This document shows, in pieces, positions 1 to 8,276 of a stretch of 64,000 nt of DNA (positions within the stretch are counted from its first letter, which is position 1; every line of letters starts with the position of its first letter). Under the pieces are notes generated by a model that was not told where the DNA came from, made no database searches, and saw only the letters and a program-made list of their open reading frames with translations. The DNA is from Pacificispira sp002696645 (lineage in GTDB: Bacteria; Pseudomonadota; Alphaproteobacteria; UBA8366; Aestuariispiraceae), in NCBI RefSeq assembly GCF_048892425.1, contig NZ_JBLZHU010000001.1, positions 62,001 to 126,000 of the forward strand, in the 5' to 3' direction. The position numbers and the translations under genes were made by a program.

Positions 1-1304
1 GCAGAAATATTTTCTCCCCGACACCGCACGCTGTCGGATTGTCTGCCATGGAATCGCAGCATGCCTGCTTCGTCCAGGGATCCCAGGTCACCTGTGTAAA
101 GTGTACCGTTCTGCAGTGCTTTCCTGGTTGCATCCGCTTGCCGAAAATATCCGGGAAACAGCCCCCCTGATGTTTTCTGGGAGACAACGATCTGCCCCTT
201 CTGACCATTTGGGACAATCTGGTCATGTTCATCGCGGATTTGTACATCAAACCACGGCACAGGTTTGCCGACGACACCCGGCTGTGTTGACGTGGAATAG
301 GTTGTGATGCTTGAGGCTTCCGTCATGCCATAGCATTCGCGGATTGCCACATTGAAACGCTTTGTAAACAGGGCGAATGTGTCGGTTTGACATCCCGCAC
401 CCCAGGCTATGCGCACTTTGTGATCCGTGTCCTGATTGGTTTCAGGTTGGGCCAACAGCATTTGAAGAATGCCACCAAGATAATGGATCTGGGTTGCCCC
501 ACTGTCCCGGACCTGCTGCCAGAATCGGCTCGCGCTGAAGCGTTTAACCATATGCAGATGCATGGCTTTTAAGACGGGGAGGTACAATAGCTGTGCCCCG
601 CCAATATGATACAAAGGTTCCCACATAAAAAAAATGTCATGATCCTGCGCATCGGAAACCAGAATCGAGGATTCTGCGGCCAATCGGAACATTCTATGTG
701 TCACGATAACGCCCTTTGGCGGCCCCGTTGTGCCGGACGTATACATCAGGGCGAAATGCTGATCCGGTTTCGCATTCGGCACCGAATACGGCATAGATGC
801 CGTCTGCCCTTGTTCAGCAAACGCCAGCCCGACCTCTTCATCGTGAAGTATAAGGGCGTCCCGCCCTAATTCGATCCCGCTATCGGAGAGCACGCCCGCC
901 AATTCGGTTTCTATGATAGCCAGGCGCGGATCACAATTTTCGAAGATTGCTTTCAAACCTTCGCCACGCTGATTGACATTAACAGGTACCCAAACCATGC
1001 CTGCCTTTACAATGCCAAATATTAACGCCAGACAGTCCGGACTGTTCACAAGCATTGTGATGATGCGATCACCTGGGATAGCACCCTTGTCTCGGATCAC
1101 CTTCGCAATTGCATCAGAGCGATGATCCAGGTCCCCAAAAGTAATCGTTACGCCTTCAAATACGGCATAAACTGCATCTGGTTCTTGAGTGGCTTTTTCT
1201 TTGAACGCCGCCCCCAATGTTATATCAACCGAGGCTGGATTTGCGGTAGATTCCGCGTCATTCATCGGTCCGGTATTACGAAGAAATTCACTGACACCCG
1301 CCAT
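1..1304 (-). CDS. AMP-forming acyl-CoA synthetase, cut by left window edge
   Basis: Class I adenylate-forming enzyme that would activate a carboxylic acid to its CoA thioester with ATP. About 434 residues are visible from the ATG at 1304; the last 80-100 residues lie beyond base 1. The phosphate-binding motif MYTSGTTGPPKG is near residue 185, followed by an acyl-site region FMWEPLYHIGGAQ, the A5-like YGMTEAS and the A7 motif YTGDLG..DE.G. The hinge GR.SD and GENIS are the last residues before the edge. The start lies 3 bases after the stop of the upstream enoyl-CoA hydratase, so the two are co-transcribed and probably consecutive steps of one acyl-CoA pathway. The substrate cannot be read from the sequence. 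Confidence 0.9.
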   Translation of the reverse strand, partial: MAGVSEFLRNTGPMNDAESTANPASVDITLGAAFKEKATQEPDAVYAVFEGVTITFGDLDHRSDAIAKVIRDKGAIPGDRIITMLVNSPDCLALIFGIVKAGMVWVPVNVNQRGEGLKAIFENCDPRLAIIETELAGVLSDSGIELGRDALILHDEEVGLAFAEQGQTASMPYSVPNAKPDQHFALMYTSGTTGPPKGVIVTHRMFRLAAESSILVSDAQDHDIFFMWEPLYHIGGAQLLYLPVLKAMHLHMVKRFSASRFWQQVRDSGATQIHYLGGILQMLLAQPETNQDTDHKVRIAWGAGCQTDTFALFTKRFNVAIRECYGMTEASSITTYSTSTQPGVVGKPVPWFDVQIRDEHDQIVPNGQKGQIVVSQKTSGGLFPGYFRQADATRKALQNGTLYTGDLGSLDEAGMLRFHGRQSDSVRCRGENIS

Positions 1305-1307
1305 AAC

Positions 1308-2075
1308 TCAGCCCTTCCGTTCTGTCTTCTTCAGAAAGCGCTCCATCATCATGCTTGGCTCGCCGGTACCATAAGCTTCTGAATGAATGCGCGAGGCTGC
1401 GGACATGGTTTCCTGAAACGACGCCTCAGTCATTTCCTGGAATCGCCGCTTGTTCAGGCGCATGGCGATAGGTGCTTTCTCGCCAAGTTCCCGGGCCAGC
1501 GCTATCGCGGCGTCCATGACTTGCTCCTTTGGGACAATGCGGCTCAGCAGGCCCATGGCCAAACATTCGTCAGCCGGGACCATTCGGCCTGTAAGGGTCA
1601 GATCAATGGTCCGGGAAAGACCGATAAGTTCTCGCATGATCCACGAACCAGTTGCGGTTGGCAGACCAGAATTGATCTCTGGCTGTCCCATCTTTACATC
1701 CGCATGACCAACCCGAAGATCGGCCAAGAGTGTGACTTGGAAGGCGGATCCTGCCGCCAACCCGTTCAGCGCACAAACCAGCGGTTTCGTTAGGGATCTG
1801 ATCGTTCCATACAGGCGTCGCCATTCTTCAATCCAATCTTCCGCATTTTTTGAATCGAAGGTTTTGGTCTCGTTTAGGTCCTGCCCGGCACCAAAAGCAC
1901 GATCCCCCGCGCCTGTCAGAATGATCGCCTTGATTGCCGGATCGGCCTCAAAGGTTTCCAGACTATTGACCAGCAGGTCACGCATCGGCCTGTCCCACGC
2001 ATTCAAAATATGCGGCTTGTTCAGTGTGATGAAACCGATTTCGTCTCTGACTTCTGTTAGTATTGGCAATGTCAT
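1308..2075 (-). CDS. Enoyl-CoA hydratase/isomerase family protein
   Basis: Crotonase-fold protein of 255 residues that would hydrate or isomerise an enoyl-CoA. The N-terminus ITLNKPHILNAW matches the family start. The oxyanion-hole segments GAGDRAFGAGQDLNE and ALNGLAAGSAFQ are present, but the usual Glu pair of classical hydratases is not obvious, so an isomerase or CoA-hydrolase role is possible. I chose ATG 2075 because family similarity begins there; a longer frame to 2165 would run through the putative operator at 2130-2163. It lies directly upstream of the acyl-CoA synthetase gene and divergent from an IclR regulator, which probably controls the pair. Confidence 0.88.
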   Translation of the reverse strand: MTLPILTEVRDEIGFITLNKPHILNAWDRPMRDLLVNSLETFEADPAIKAIILTGAGDRAFGAGQDLNETKTFDSKNAEDWIEEWRRLYGTIRSLTKPLVCALNGLAAGSAFQVTLLADLRVGHADVKMGQPEINSGLPTATGSWIMRELIGLSRTIDLTLTGRMVPADECLAMGLLSRIVPKEQVMDAAIALARELGEKAPIAMRLNKRRFQEMTEASFQETMSAASRIHSEAYGTGEPSMMMERFLKKTERKG

Positions 2076-2129
2076 GATTGGACCTGTAACCTCTGGTGAG
2101 TTTGGGTGCACAAAGTTTGCATTTGAATT

Positions 2130-2163
2130 CGATACAATATATCGCAATACGATGCAACGTATC
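2130..2163. promoter_or_regulatory. Putative IclR operator between divergent genes
   Basis: Two adjacent inverted repeats lie between the crotonase and iclR genes: CGATA-caata-TATCG (2130-2144) and ATACG-atgcaa-CGTAT (2147-2162). Both sit inside an outer GATAC...GTATC pair (2131-2163). Position between a catabolic operon and its divergent IclR gene is typical for autoregulated IclR sites. Binding is inferred only. Confidence 0.45.
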
Positions 2164-2226
2164 AAATATGGAATATAGTCCGCGAAGAGTAATCCGAGAT
2201 GAGAATAAGGTCAGGGAGCGCGCATT

Positions 2227-3078
2227 TTGAGTAATCCATCTAGAAATATGGTTAAGGCATCAGGCAACCGTGGGGGAGGGAGTGACGAAGCAGGATCGGA
2301 CCCTGATCTGCTGATGGTTCAGTCTGTCGAAAAGGCGTTTCGGGTCTTGAACGCGATCGGCAACAGCGGCACGCCCTGTACGCTGGCAGAAGTCACCGCC
2401 AAGACTCAGATTGGCAAGAGCGCTGCGCAGAGGTTTATGCATACCCTGGCGAAACTGGGCTATATTGAACGCTTTCAAAACACGAACAGTTGGGTTTTAA
2501 GCGTTAAGGTTCTGCAACTGACAAACTTCTATCTGAACAGCAATGAATTCATTCGGCGAACCCAGCCTTACCTCATTCATCTCAGTAAAGAGACGGAGGA
2601 AACCGTCAATCTTACGATCCTGGAAGGCACCGATATTGTCTTTATCTCGCGCTATCCCAGTCGTCATGTCTTGGCAACCGACGTCGTTATCGGAACGCGG
2701 ATGCCCGCCTATTGTTCTGCGCCAGGTATTGCGATGCTGTCGCGGCTCAATCCGGAAGCAGCAGAAGACGTGATCAATGCATCGTCCTTAAAGGCATTCA
2801 CGCAGCATACGACCTGTGACAGGGATGCGTTGCTGCAGAAGATCGCGGTTTCAGCAAAGCGCGGTTATTCGACCGCATTTGAAGAATATTTTCTGGGTGA
2901 TATCTCTATCGCATCGGCGATCATCGACAGCACCGGCGCTCCCGTTGGCGCGATTAATGTTGCTGTCTCTCGTGCCCGATACACGCCCGAAGAGGCGGAG
3001 GCCCGATTTTCCGGTGCGGTGGCGGCAGCGGCTCAGGCGGCGTCCAGCCACCGACCTCCTGCGGCAATGATGGCGTGA
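2227..3078 (+). CDS. IclR-family transcriptional regulator
   Basis: DNA-binding regulator of 283 residues. After a glycine-rich leader, residues about 30-95 form the IclR winged helix (VEKAFRVLNAIGNSG ... IGKSAAQRFMHTLAKLGYIER). The rest is the GAF-like IclR effector domain, with the conserved end YFLGDISIASAIIDSTGAPVGAINVAV. The start is taken as TTG 2227 because AGGGAG lies about 8 bases upstream; ATG 2248 is the alternative. It is divergent from the enoyl-CoA hydratase/acyl-CoA synthetase pair and most likely controls it in response to a pathway acid or CoA ester. The effector is unknown. Confidence 0.9.
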   Translation: MSNPSRNMVKASGNRGGGSDEAGSDPDLLMVQSVEKAFRVLNAIGNSGTPCTLAEVTAKTQIGKSAAQRFMHTLAKLGYIERFQNTNSWVLSVKVLQLTNFYLNSNEFIRRTQPYLIHLSKETEETVNLTILEGTDIVFISRYPSRHVLATDVVIGTRMPAYCSAPGIAMLSRLNPEAAEDVINASSLKAFTQHTTCDRDALLQKIAVSAKRGYSTAFEEYFLGDISIASAIIDSTGAPVGAINVAVSRARYTPEEAEARFSGAVAAAAQAASSHRPPAAMMA

Positions 3079-3178
3079 GCCCTCGGAGCGTCTTTAACTG
3101 TCTTTTGACGACTGTTTGCCAGTTTGAATCGCCCAATGGATAAACCAGCCAAAGCAGGGCATATTCCTACATCGCGCT

Positions 3179-3385
3179 GAAGGTTTCGAAGACGTCCGGT
3201 CGAACATCCAGGCTGTAGCCATGGCCCTGGGGGTAAAAGACAAGGGCGATGCCCTGATCGCCCGAAGGGATCAAAGGGTTTTAAATGTATCAACGCGCAT
3301 CTGGACTGCCCCCCAATCCGGGGTTCTGATTTACCGGGCGGGAGGATATGCGCTGGGCCCCGATAAACTTGTTGGTTTTCAATAA
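3179..3385 (+). pseudogene. Fragment resembling an ABC substrate-binding protein (BtuF/FhuD type)
   Basis: One open frame of about 68 codons without its own start. It reads EDVRSNIQAVAMALGVKDKGDALIARR, then VLIYRAGGYALGPDKL, and stops at 3383. The pattern resembles a helix plus beta-strand region of periplasmic binding proteins for cobalamin or siderophores. Both ends of such a gene are missing. It lies between iclR and the tRNA fragment and is probably chromosomal debris at the island edge. The family call is tentative and based on pattern only. Confidence 0.35.
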
Positions 3386-3603
3386 TAAGCAAAATACCAG
3401 TGCTTATAAATCAACAAGTTAGATAAATTTTTGTCAGAATAAATAGGCATAATTTTCGCATAAAGCTTACTTTTCTTACAATTTAAAATTACCAAAAGAA
3501 CAAAACATGTTTTCCTGCTCCATAGTAGATCGGCGGTTGTTATAAAATGCAACGTACATCAATGAAAAATATGACGAAGCCAATTTTTGAATAAAACGTA
3601 GAA
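3386..3603. other. AT-rich spacer without a gene
   Basis: AT-rich intergenic DNA between the ABC-protein fragment and the tRNA fragment. I see no open frame with a plausible start, no 5-prime half of a tRNA and no clear terminator. Confidence 0.5.
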
Positions 3604-3648
3604 CTCATAACCTGAAGGTCGTAGGTTCAAATCCTACCCCCGCAACCA
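3604..3648 (+). other. tRNA-fMet 3-prime fragment, probable attachment-site scar
   Basis: The sequence begins at an initiator-type anticodon loop CTCATAA (CAT anticodon at 3606-3608). It continues through a variable region GAAGGTC, a T-arm GTAGG-TTCAAAT-CCTAC (3621-3637), an acceptor strand CCCCGC and the encoded CCA (3646-3648). The bases 5-prime of the loop do not pair with the CCTG that follows, and no D-arm is present, so this is not a functional tRNA gene. Such displaced tRNA 3-prime ends are left by integrative elements that recombine inside tRNA genes. It marks the left side of the defence island. Confidence 0.8.
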
Positions 3649-3665
3649 AATATATCAACGGCTTA
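3637..3665 (+). repeat. Direct repeat, left copy (att-like)
   Basis: 29 bases spanning the tRNA acceptor end CCCCCGCAACCA and 17 bases downstream recur at 28470-28498 in the same orientation with 2 mismatches. The pair brackets 24.8 kb of defence genes and IS debris, as attL/attR copies would. Confidence 0.6.
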
Positions 3666-3931
3666 GCGCTAACACCGCTAGGCCGTACTTGCGTTCGGGT
3701 AAGCAATAGGTAAGCAAGTGGGAAGCGGCCGAGAGGGAAATAGTTGTTATGAGGGGTCGTCTCCTTTGCGTCGACGGACCTACTCATCGGTCAGAAGAAC
3801 TTGCCCGCCTCCTGCCACTTGATATCCTTGCGCAAGGAGTGGGCGACCGAACTCCTGAAGAAGTTCTCCGTGCATTCTGAGATCCTGGACGCAAAACGCC
3901 TAAAGGACATCACGGTAAGTGGCCGACCTAA

Positions 3932-4135
3932 GCAACCGTAAAGCGCTATCACTACGACAGCCACAATCAACTCCAAACCCATCTCGGTGACTTCATCGCA
4001 GCATACAACTATGCCCGCCGTTTGAAGACGCTTAGCGGCCTCGCACCTTACGAATGCATCTGCAAAATCTGGACAATAGAGCTCGAAAGGTTCAATCTTA
4101 ATCCAACCCATCACATAATGGGACTAAACACCTAG
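3932..4135 (+). pseudogene. IS481-family transposase C-terminal remnant
   Basis: An open segment reads TVKRYHYDSHNQLQTHLGDF, IAAYNYARRLKTLSGLAPYE, ICKIWTIELERFNLNP and ends at TAG 4133-4135. This is the characteristic C-terminus of IS481 transposases (AYNxARRLKTLxGLxPYE). A stop lies just upstream in frame and the DDE core is absent. The 5-prime side (3661-3930) is not recognisable. It is IS debris next to the tRNA scar. Confidence 0.75.
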
Positions 4136-4290
4136 TGCCATCCCGTGAATAAGAGAACTTATTGAAGTTTCGAGCGTACGCAAAAATCGGACTTTATCCG
4201 GCATCCGCTCAGTGAGATTGGCAGACTATGCATATTGAAGAACAATTACTAACGGCATCAATCTGAAATACGATCAGCGAAGCTGAGCGT

Positions 4291-5049
4291 ATGCTGATGA
4301 AATACCAAACATTAAGTGAAAACAACACGTTAAATAATATTGACGTGGGTGACCATGCACAAGAACTCAATGAGGTTCAATTACATCTCGTCTTTTTAAT
4401 TGAGAAAGTGTTCCGCGATACTGCGATCCTTGCGGAGCGACTAGGCCTCCCAGCCTATCGCAAGGACGTCGTGCGCAAAATGCGCTCCTTCGCGAACCTT
4501 GAGGACATTGAAATCTCACATTGGGATTCAGCGTTCCACAGCCCGGCGCTCGCCGCTGCAAGAGCATTGTACTCTTCGCTGGCAGTAATGACAGAAGGAC
4601 GGGAGGTAACCGGCCTTGGCGTGTTTGAGACCATCCTTAAGAATACTCATAAGATTATAAAATATGCAAACCTCGAACCTACTACTGAAGCAGAGGTTCG
4701 CAAGGCAGTGCTGAAAGTCTTAGCGTTCTCGTTCGTTGATGTCGTGCGCGAAATACCCCTCGACAAGACGATCAAAACGTACCGTCCCGATATCGGTGTA
4801 CGTTCACTTATGGCAGCAAAGTTTATCGACAGCGAAAAGGAGGCAAAAACGGCGCTGGACGGTATTTATGCTGACATGCATGGCTATACTGGTCACCTTG
4901 AATGGCGTAGTTTTTACGCCGTGCTATATATGACGTCAGAGTTTTACTCTCAAGCTGATGTCGAAAGAAATTTTGTAGTAGTGAAGGCCGATCTAAGTTG
5001 GCAACCAATTGTAGTGGTGGGGCAAGGCGGCCGTCTGGCAAGAAAATAG
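4291..5049 (+). CDS. Hypothetical protein in defence island
   Basis: I do not recognise this protein of 252 residues. It is predicted soluble and mainly helical (for example residues 20-60 and 95-135), with no catalytic motif, membrane segment or signal peptide that I can identify. ATG 4291 is the first start; ATG 4297 is equally possible, and neither has a strong Shine-Dalgarno sequence. It stands alone between IS481 debris upstream and an IS5 remnant downstream, at the island edge where accessory immunity genes often accumulate. The frame is long and uninterrupted and its codon use differs from the degraded DNA around it, so it is probably a real gene. Confidence 0.6.
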   Translation: MLMKYQTLSENNTLNNIDVGDHAQELNEVQLHLVFLIEKVFRDTAILAERLGLPAYRKDVVRKMRSFANLEDIEISHWDSAFHSPALAAARALYSSLAVMTEGREVTGLGVFETILKNTHKIIKYANLEPTTEAEVRKAVLKVLAFSFVDVVREIPLDKTIKTYRPDIGVRSLMAAKFIDSEKEAKTALDGIYADMHGYTGHLEWRSFYAVLYMTSEFYSQADVERNFVVVKADLSWQPIVVVGQGGRLARK

Positions 5050-5210
5050 TTGCGCTAAAATCAAAAGCATTATGACCACTCGTCGACGACAATAACTCGT
5101 CGGTGATTCATTTTCTGAATTAATACTCCTTAAAGGTGCCATAAATTAACATGGATAAAAAAACTTGAGATTGTATATATCAGCTAAGGACAAAGAATGC
5201 CGTAACAAAG

Positions 5211-5390
5211 GTGTGGACTCAATTGATTCAGCATCTGATTGCGACGATGTATGTCATGTTGTGGAAATGGATCGCATGTCCTTCATCTTGCAGAAAAACC
5301 TTTCGACGATGTTACGCATTGCGTAGAGGTTCCGGTCATGCTGGGCCGGTTTGTGGGCGTTCAACTCGGATGAGATGACGGCAATAAGGT
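5211..5390 (-). pseudogene. IS5/IS427-type element end and transposase remnant
   Basis: The IS terminus GTGTGGACTCAATTGATTCAGCAT (5211 onward) matches the right end of the intact IS at 27251-28084. The minus strand then encodes HDRNLYAMRNIVERFFCKMKDM, the conserved C-terminal block of that transposase group. An internal deletion of about 36 bases relative to the intact copy breaks the frame. The remainder of the element is missing. Confidence 0.75.
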
Positions 5391-5495
5391 CGCCCGGACT
5401 TTTGGAGTCCATCGTTCGACAGTATCCCATCTTACGGCACCTACGCGACATAACAAAGATTGACAATCTTTGCTTCGGCCAGAATCGAATCTCCA

Positions 5496-6884
5496 CTACT
5501 TTCTGCCGCGAAGGCGGACGTAGTCGGGTCTGGCAACCGGGTTCCTGCGAGGCATGGCGACACCTTTGATAGTGACCGGCACCCGTCGCATGGCGACCGT
5601 CTGACTGCCCACCTTCACGACGCAGTCCATGTAGTGGGTGCCGCGATAGGCCGAACGTTCATTGGCCGTGAGGCCAAGCCCGGCAAAATGACCAAGATCG
5701 TTCGTATTCTCGGCCTCGCCGCCTTCATTGCGCACCATCCATGCGACGGAGCTGTTCGCCGGAAGCTGTCCCGGATTCACGACCTCGAAATAGATATCGC
5801 AGTCCTTCGGTATCGGCCCAATCCGGTTCATGCCAGTGAACCGCCCGCCCTGCGGGTTGTTGCGAGAAATCGCCGTGATCCTGATCTCGGGCATCACCGA
5901 TCTTACCGGCAGCCACTTTGCCATTTCGACCATCGCCTGCTGCCCCTCGGGCATCGGGAATAAATGCTCGAACGCCTCCTGCCAGATGTCGGCTGCTGCG
6001 AATTCGGTTTCCGCCTCGCAGGCGCGGCTGGCAACGTCTTGCAGATTAGATAGCGCACGAATGAAGTCTTGCATCTGCTGCGAGGACATCCGGACCAGAT
6101 TCTCATCAGGATCTACGGGATTAGGTACTTGCCAATCGTCCTCAAGGCGCTCGGTGATGTGCTCGACCAGGTCGCGCAGAGCCTCATCATCGGCCGGAAG
6201 GCTGCCCAAGTCACGGGCCGCCTCGGCAATCAGGACGGTCAGAAGGATCGATGACGGCCGATCGGGCTCAGCGAATTTGAGGGCCGCCCACGCCTTCAGG
6301 TATCTGATCTGGCGCCGTACTTTGGCGCGCTCAATGTCATCAAACGAGTCACGGAACCAGATATAGATGGCCTTTGGATCGCTGTCTTCCCAGCCGTCGC
6401 GGGTCGCGAGCGACCGCTCGTCCAGGTCGGGTTCCAGATGATACGCAGGCACGTCGATATGGAAGTTGCCCTTGAACCGGATGCGCTCGCATCGGGGCTT
6501 GGGCGGGGCGACCGACAAAACGTCGTCAGGGTTGTTAGCCGCATAGGCAAGCAGACTGTCCCTGACGAAACCCTTCAGGGTTTGAGGGTCATAGTCTCCG
6601 TCGTCGCGCGAACCCTTCCACACATAATAGATGCCGAGGTCGATATCGAACTCCTCGCCAAAGCGGACAGGGCGCGTTTGCGTCCCGAATTTATATGACC
6701 CCTGAAGCCATGTCCGGATCGAATAACCGCTCCTTTTCCGCAAGTCGGCGGAGAGGTGTTCGGCGAGGGCGTTCCAGCGCGCTTGCTGCTCCTCGAACTG
6801 GTCGCTTGAGGGGGTAATGCGCCGATGCAGCGTCTGCTTCTCGGTATCGTTCGAACTGCAAAAAAGCGATGACGCCGATCCCAT
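5496..6884 (-). CDS. CBASS cGAS/DncV-like nucleotidyltransferase (CD-NTase) with AGS-C sensor
   Basis: Enzyme of 462 residues expected to make a cyclic oligonucleotide alarm signal upon phage infection. The nucleotidyltransferase signature is clear: G62-S63 in LQGSYKFGTQTRP, D80-x-D82 in EEFDIDLG, and a third acidic residue D144 in FHIDVPAYH. The C-terminal part (about 330-450, beginning MPEIRITAISRNNPQGGRF) matches the adenylyl/guanylyl and SMODS C-terminal sensor (AGS-C) domain. It is the last gene of a three-gene operon after the patatin phospholipase, 4 bases downstream of its stop, with AAAGGA as ribosome site. The nucleotide product is not deducible from sequence. No Cap2/Cap3 ancillary genes are present, so this looks like a short CBASS. 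Confidence 0.88.
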   Translation of the reverse strand: MGSASSLFCSSNDTEKQTLHRRITPSSDQFEEQQARWNALAEHLSADLRKRSGYSIRTWLQGSYKFGTQTRPVRFGEEFDIDLGIYYVWKGSRDDGDYDPQTLKGFVRDSLLAYAANNPDDVLSVAPPKPRCERIRFKGNFHIDVPAYHLEPDLDERSLATRDGWEDSDPKAIYIWFRDSFDDIERAKVRRQIRYLKAWAALKFAEPDRPSSILLTVLIAEAARDLGSLPADDEALRDLVEHITERLEDDWQVPNPVDPDENLVRMSSQQMQDFIRALSNLQDVASRACEAETEFAAADIWQEAFEHLFPMPEGQQAMVEMAKWLPVRSVMPEIRITAISRNNPQGGRFTGMNRIGPIPKDCDIYFEVVNPGQLPANSSVAWMVRNEGGEAENTNDLGHFAGLGLTANERSAYRGTHYMDCVVKVGSQTVAMRRVPVTIKGVAMPRRNPVARPDYVRLRGRK

Positions 6885-6888
6885 GATC

Positions 6889-7902
6889 CTATCCTTTCAA
6901 AGTGTCTAGGTTAAAAAAGACAGGCTGCGGGGCCTGCTCTGCCAATATTTCTTTGAGGAGCGGCGCATTGATCGAAGTCTGGACGGTGGCCTGTGCCAGT
7001 CCCTTGATGGTCTTCTGGGCATCATCTGTCGCCACATCGAGCGCGAGATGGCGCTCCTGTTCTTTCGACTGAACCGCGTCAAGCCGGAGATAACGCTCGC
7101 CGAGGCGGTGCTTCATCATAAAGTCGACGGAGTGCTGCTGCGCAGCGATGATGACGCTGACAAGGCGCTGCTCGCGCATCCACCCGAAGGCGCCAAGGTC
7201 ACGGCCGTGCGCATGGGCAAACGAGAACTGCGCTGTCGTCGTTCCGATGCTCAGCAGCCTGATCTGGCTGGCCGGTTTCTTGAAGAAATGCTCGGCCTCA
7301 TGCACGGCGAGCAGATCGGGAGAGTTTGCATATAGCCCGCCGTCGGTGAACATCGCGTCATCGACTTCGGCGATCGGGAAATAGGTGGGGGCGGAGGAGG
7401 TCGCCATGGCTACATCGACGGCCTTCAGATGAAGATCCCTGCGAAAGTCCGGGTGATGCGGAGTCTTGAACATCTGGGGCCCGCCCTTGGTCAGGTTGAC
7501 GGCCGGGACGATGACCGGGTGTTTCAGATGGCCGATGAGTGTATCGGCTCCGACGATGCGGACGATGGTGTTCCTCAGGGCGTCGGGCCGGTATTTCGGC
7601 TTCGACCAGTAGCGGCGCAGATCGATGAGAGAACCGGCCATACCTTGCGGTGCCGGCCGGTCAGAAAAGATCGCAGTGCCGTCGTCTTCGAACGCCTTCT
7701 TGATGGCCTGGGCCGGTACTTCATTCGCCAGACCGAGGGCGATAATGCCGCCGACCGATGTGCCGGCGATCAGATCGAAATGCCTGGCGAGCGGGCCGCC
7801 ATAAATCTCTTCGAGGGCGGCCAATACGGATGCGGTGTAGAGGCCGAGATAACCGCCGCCGCTCAAGGAGAGGATCGTGAAGCGATCAGTCTTTGCGCTC
7901 AT
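6889..7902 (-). CDS. capV: Patatin-like phospholipase, CBASS effector (CapV type)
   Basis: Protein of 337 residues that would cut membrane phospholipids when activated by the cyclic nucleotide made by the adjacent CD-NTase, killing the infected cell. Patatin hallmarks: glycine-rich oxyanion loop GGGYLG (15-20), nucleophile S49 in GTSVGG, and the dyad Asp D187 in FTDGGLYANSP. The length matches CapV proteins. The start ATG 7902 has GGGAGAAC 6 bases upstream. It lies 29 bases after the DUF2188 gene and directly before the CD-NTase gene in one operon. A free-standing lipase role is possible in principle but unlikely given the context. Confidence 0.88.
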   Translation of the reverse strand: MSAKTDRFTILSLSGGGYLGLYTASVLAALEEIYGGPLARHFDLIAGTSVGGIIALGLANEVPAQAIKKAFEDDGTAIFSDRPAPQGMAGSLIDLRRYWSKPKYRPDALRNTIVRIVGADTLIGHLKHPVIVPAVNLTKGGPQMFKTPHHPDFRRDLHLKAVDVAMATSSAPTYFPIAEVDDAMFTDGGLYANSPDLLAVHEAEHFFKKPASQIRLLSIGTTTAQFSFAHAHGRDLGAFGWMREQRLVSVIIAAQQHSVDFMMKHRLGERYLRLDAVQSKEQERHLALDVATDDAQKTIKGLAQATVQTSINAPLLKEILAEQAPQPVFFNLDTLKG

Positions 7903-7931
7903 ATCTGTTCTCCCTGTCCGGCGGCCGCTTC

Positions 7932-8174
7932 CTAGTGCTTGTTGTCCTTCGGCGGGTGCGGATCATTCCCCGGAGCAACCGTGTCGGAATCCCGCCATCT
8001 GCCGTCCTGACCCTGAATACGAACTTCGCCGCCGCCCAGCTTGCTGACCGTTTGCTTGGCGGCTGCCTCGGCTTCCTTCTGAGTTCCGTGGAGACTGCTG
8101 GCGCGTTGCGCTCCACCGGCTTTCACTGCCCACCCTTCCGGATGTTTAACCACATATCTGTCATTCTTTGACAT
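7932..8174 (-). CDS. DUF2188 domain protein, first gene of CBASS operon
   Basis: Small protein of 80 residues. The body matches DUF2188: YVVKHPEGWAVKAGGAQRAS, followed by an Ala-rich helix TQKEAEAAAKQTVSKLGGGE and a strand VRIQGQDGRW, with a polar proline-rich tail. ATG 8174 is preferred over ATG 8201 because GGAGAG lies 5 bases before it. DUF2188 proteins are thought to be small DNA- or RNA-associated proteins with no proven activity. Being first in the transcript and next to a likely operator, it may have a regulatory or accessory role in CBASS; this is inferred. Confidence 0.75.
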   Translation of the reverse strand: MSKNDRYVVKHPEGWAVKAGGAQRASSLHGTQKEAEAAAKQTVSKLGGGEVRIQGQDGRWRDSDTVAPGNDPHPPKDNKH

Positions 8175-8217
8175 CAATCTCTCCAATTCAGTTGACCGCA
8201 ATTCCTTGATGAGTTAA

Positions 8218-8256
8218 GAAACTATACGGGAAGCGTTTCGCTGTCAATATAGTTTC
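8218..8256. promoter_or_regulatory. Inverted-repeat operator between CBASS and capW
   Basis: Perfect 9-base inverted repeat GAAACTATA (8218-8226) and TATAGTTTC (8248-8256), 21 bases apart, in the divergent promoter region between the CBASS operon and the WYL regulator. CapW/BrxR-type dimers bind such inverted repeats upstream of defence operons. Specific binding is inferred. Confidence 0.65.
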
Positions 8257-8276
8257 TATCCGTATTTGGAGTGATC

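Noticed and set aside
1383..2178. Plus-strand frames opposite the crotonase gene
   Set aside because: Antisense shadows of a gene with clear family motifs.
3605..3787. Minus-strand frame ending VAGVGFEPTTFRL
   Set aside because: This peptide is the translation of a tRNA 3-prime end on the opposite strand and is a common false gene; the bases are explained by the tRNA-fMet fragment.
3791..4114. Minus-strand frame of 107 codons opposite IS481 debris
   Set aside because: The opposite strand carries the recognisable IS481 transposase C-terminus, so this frame is a shadow.
5460..7935. Several plus-strand frames of 90-180 codons opposite the CBASS genes
   Set aside because: Antisense to intact, motif-bearing CD-NTase and patatin genes; no similarity of their own.
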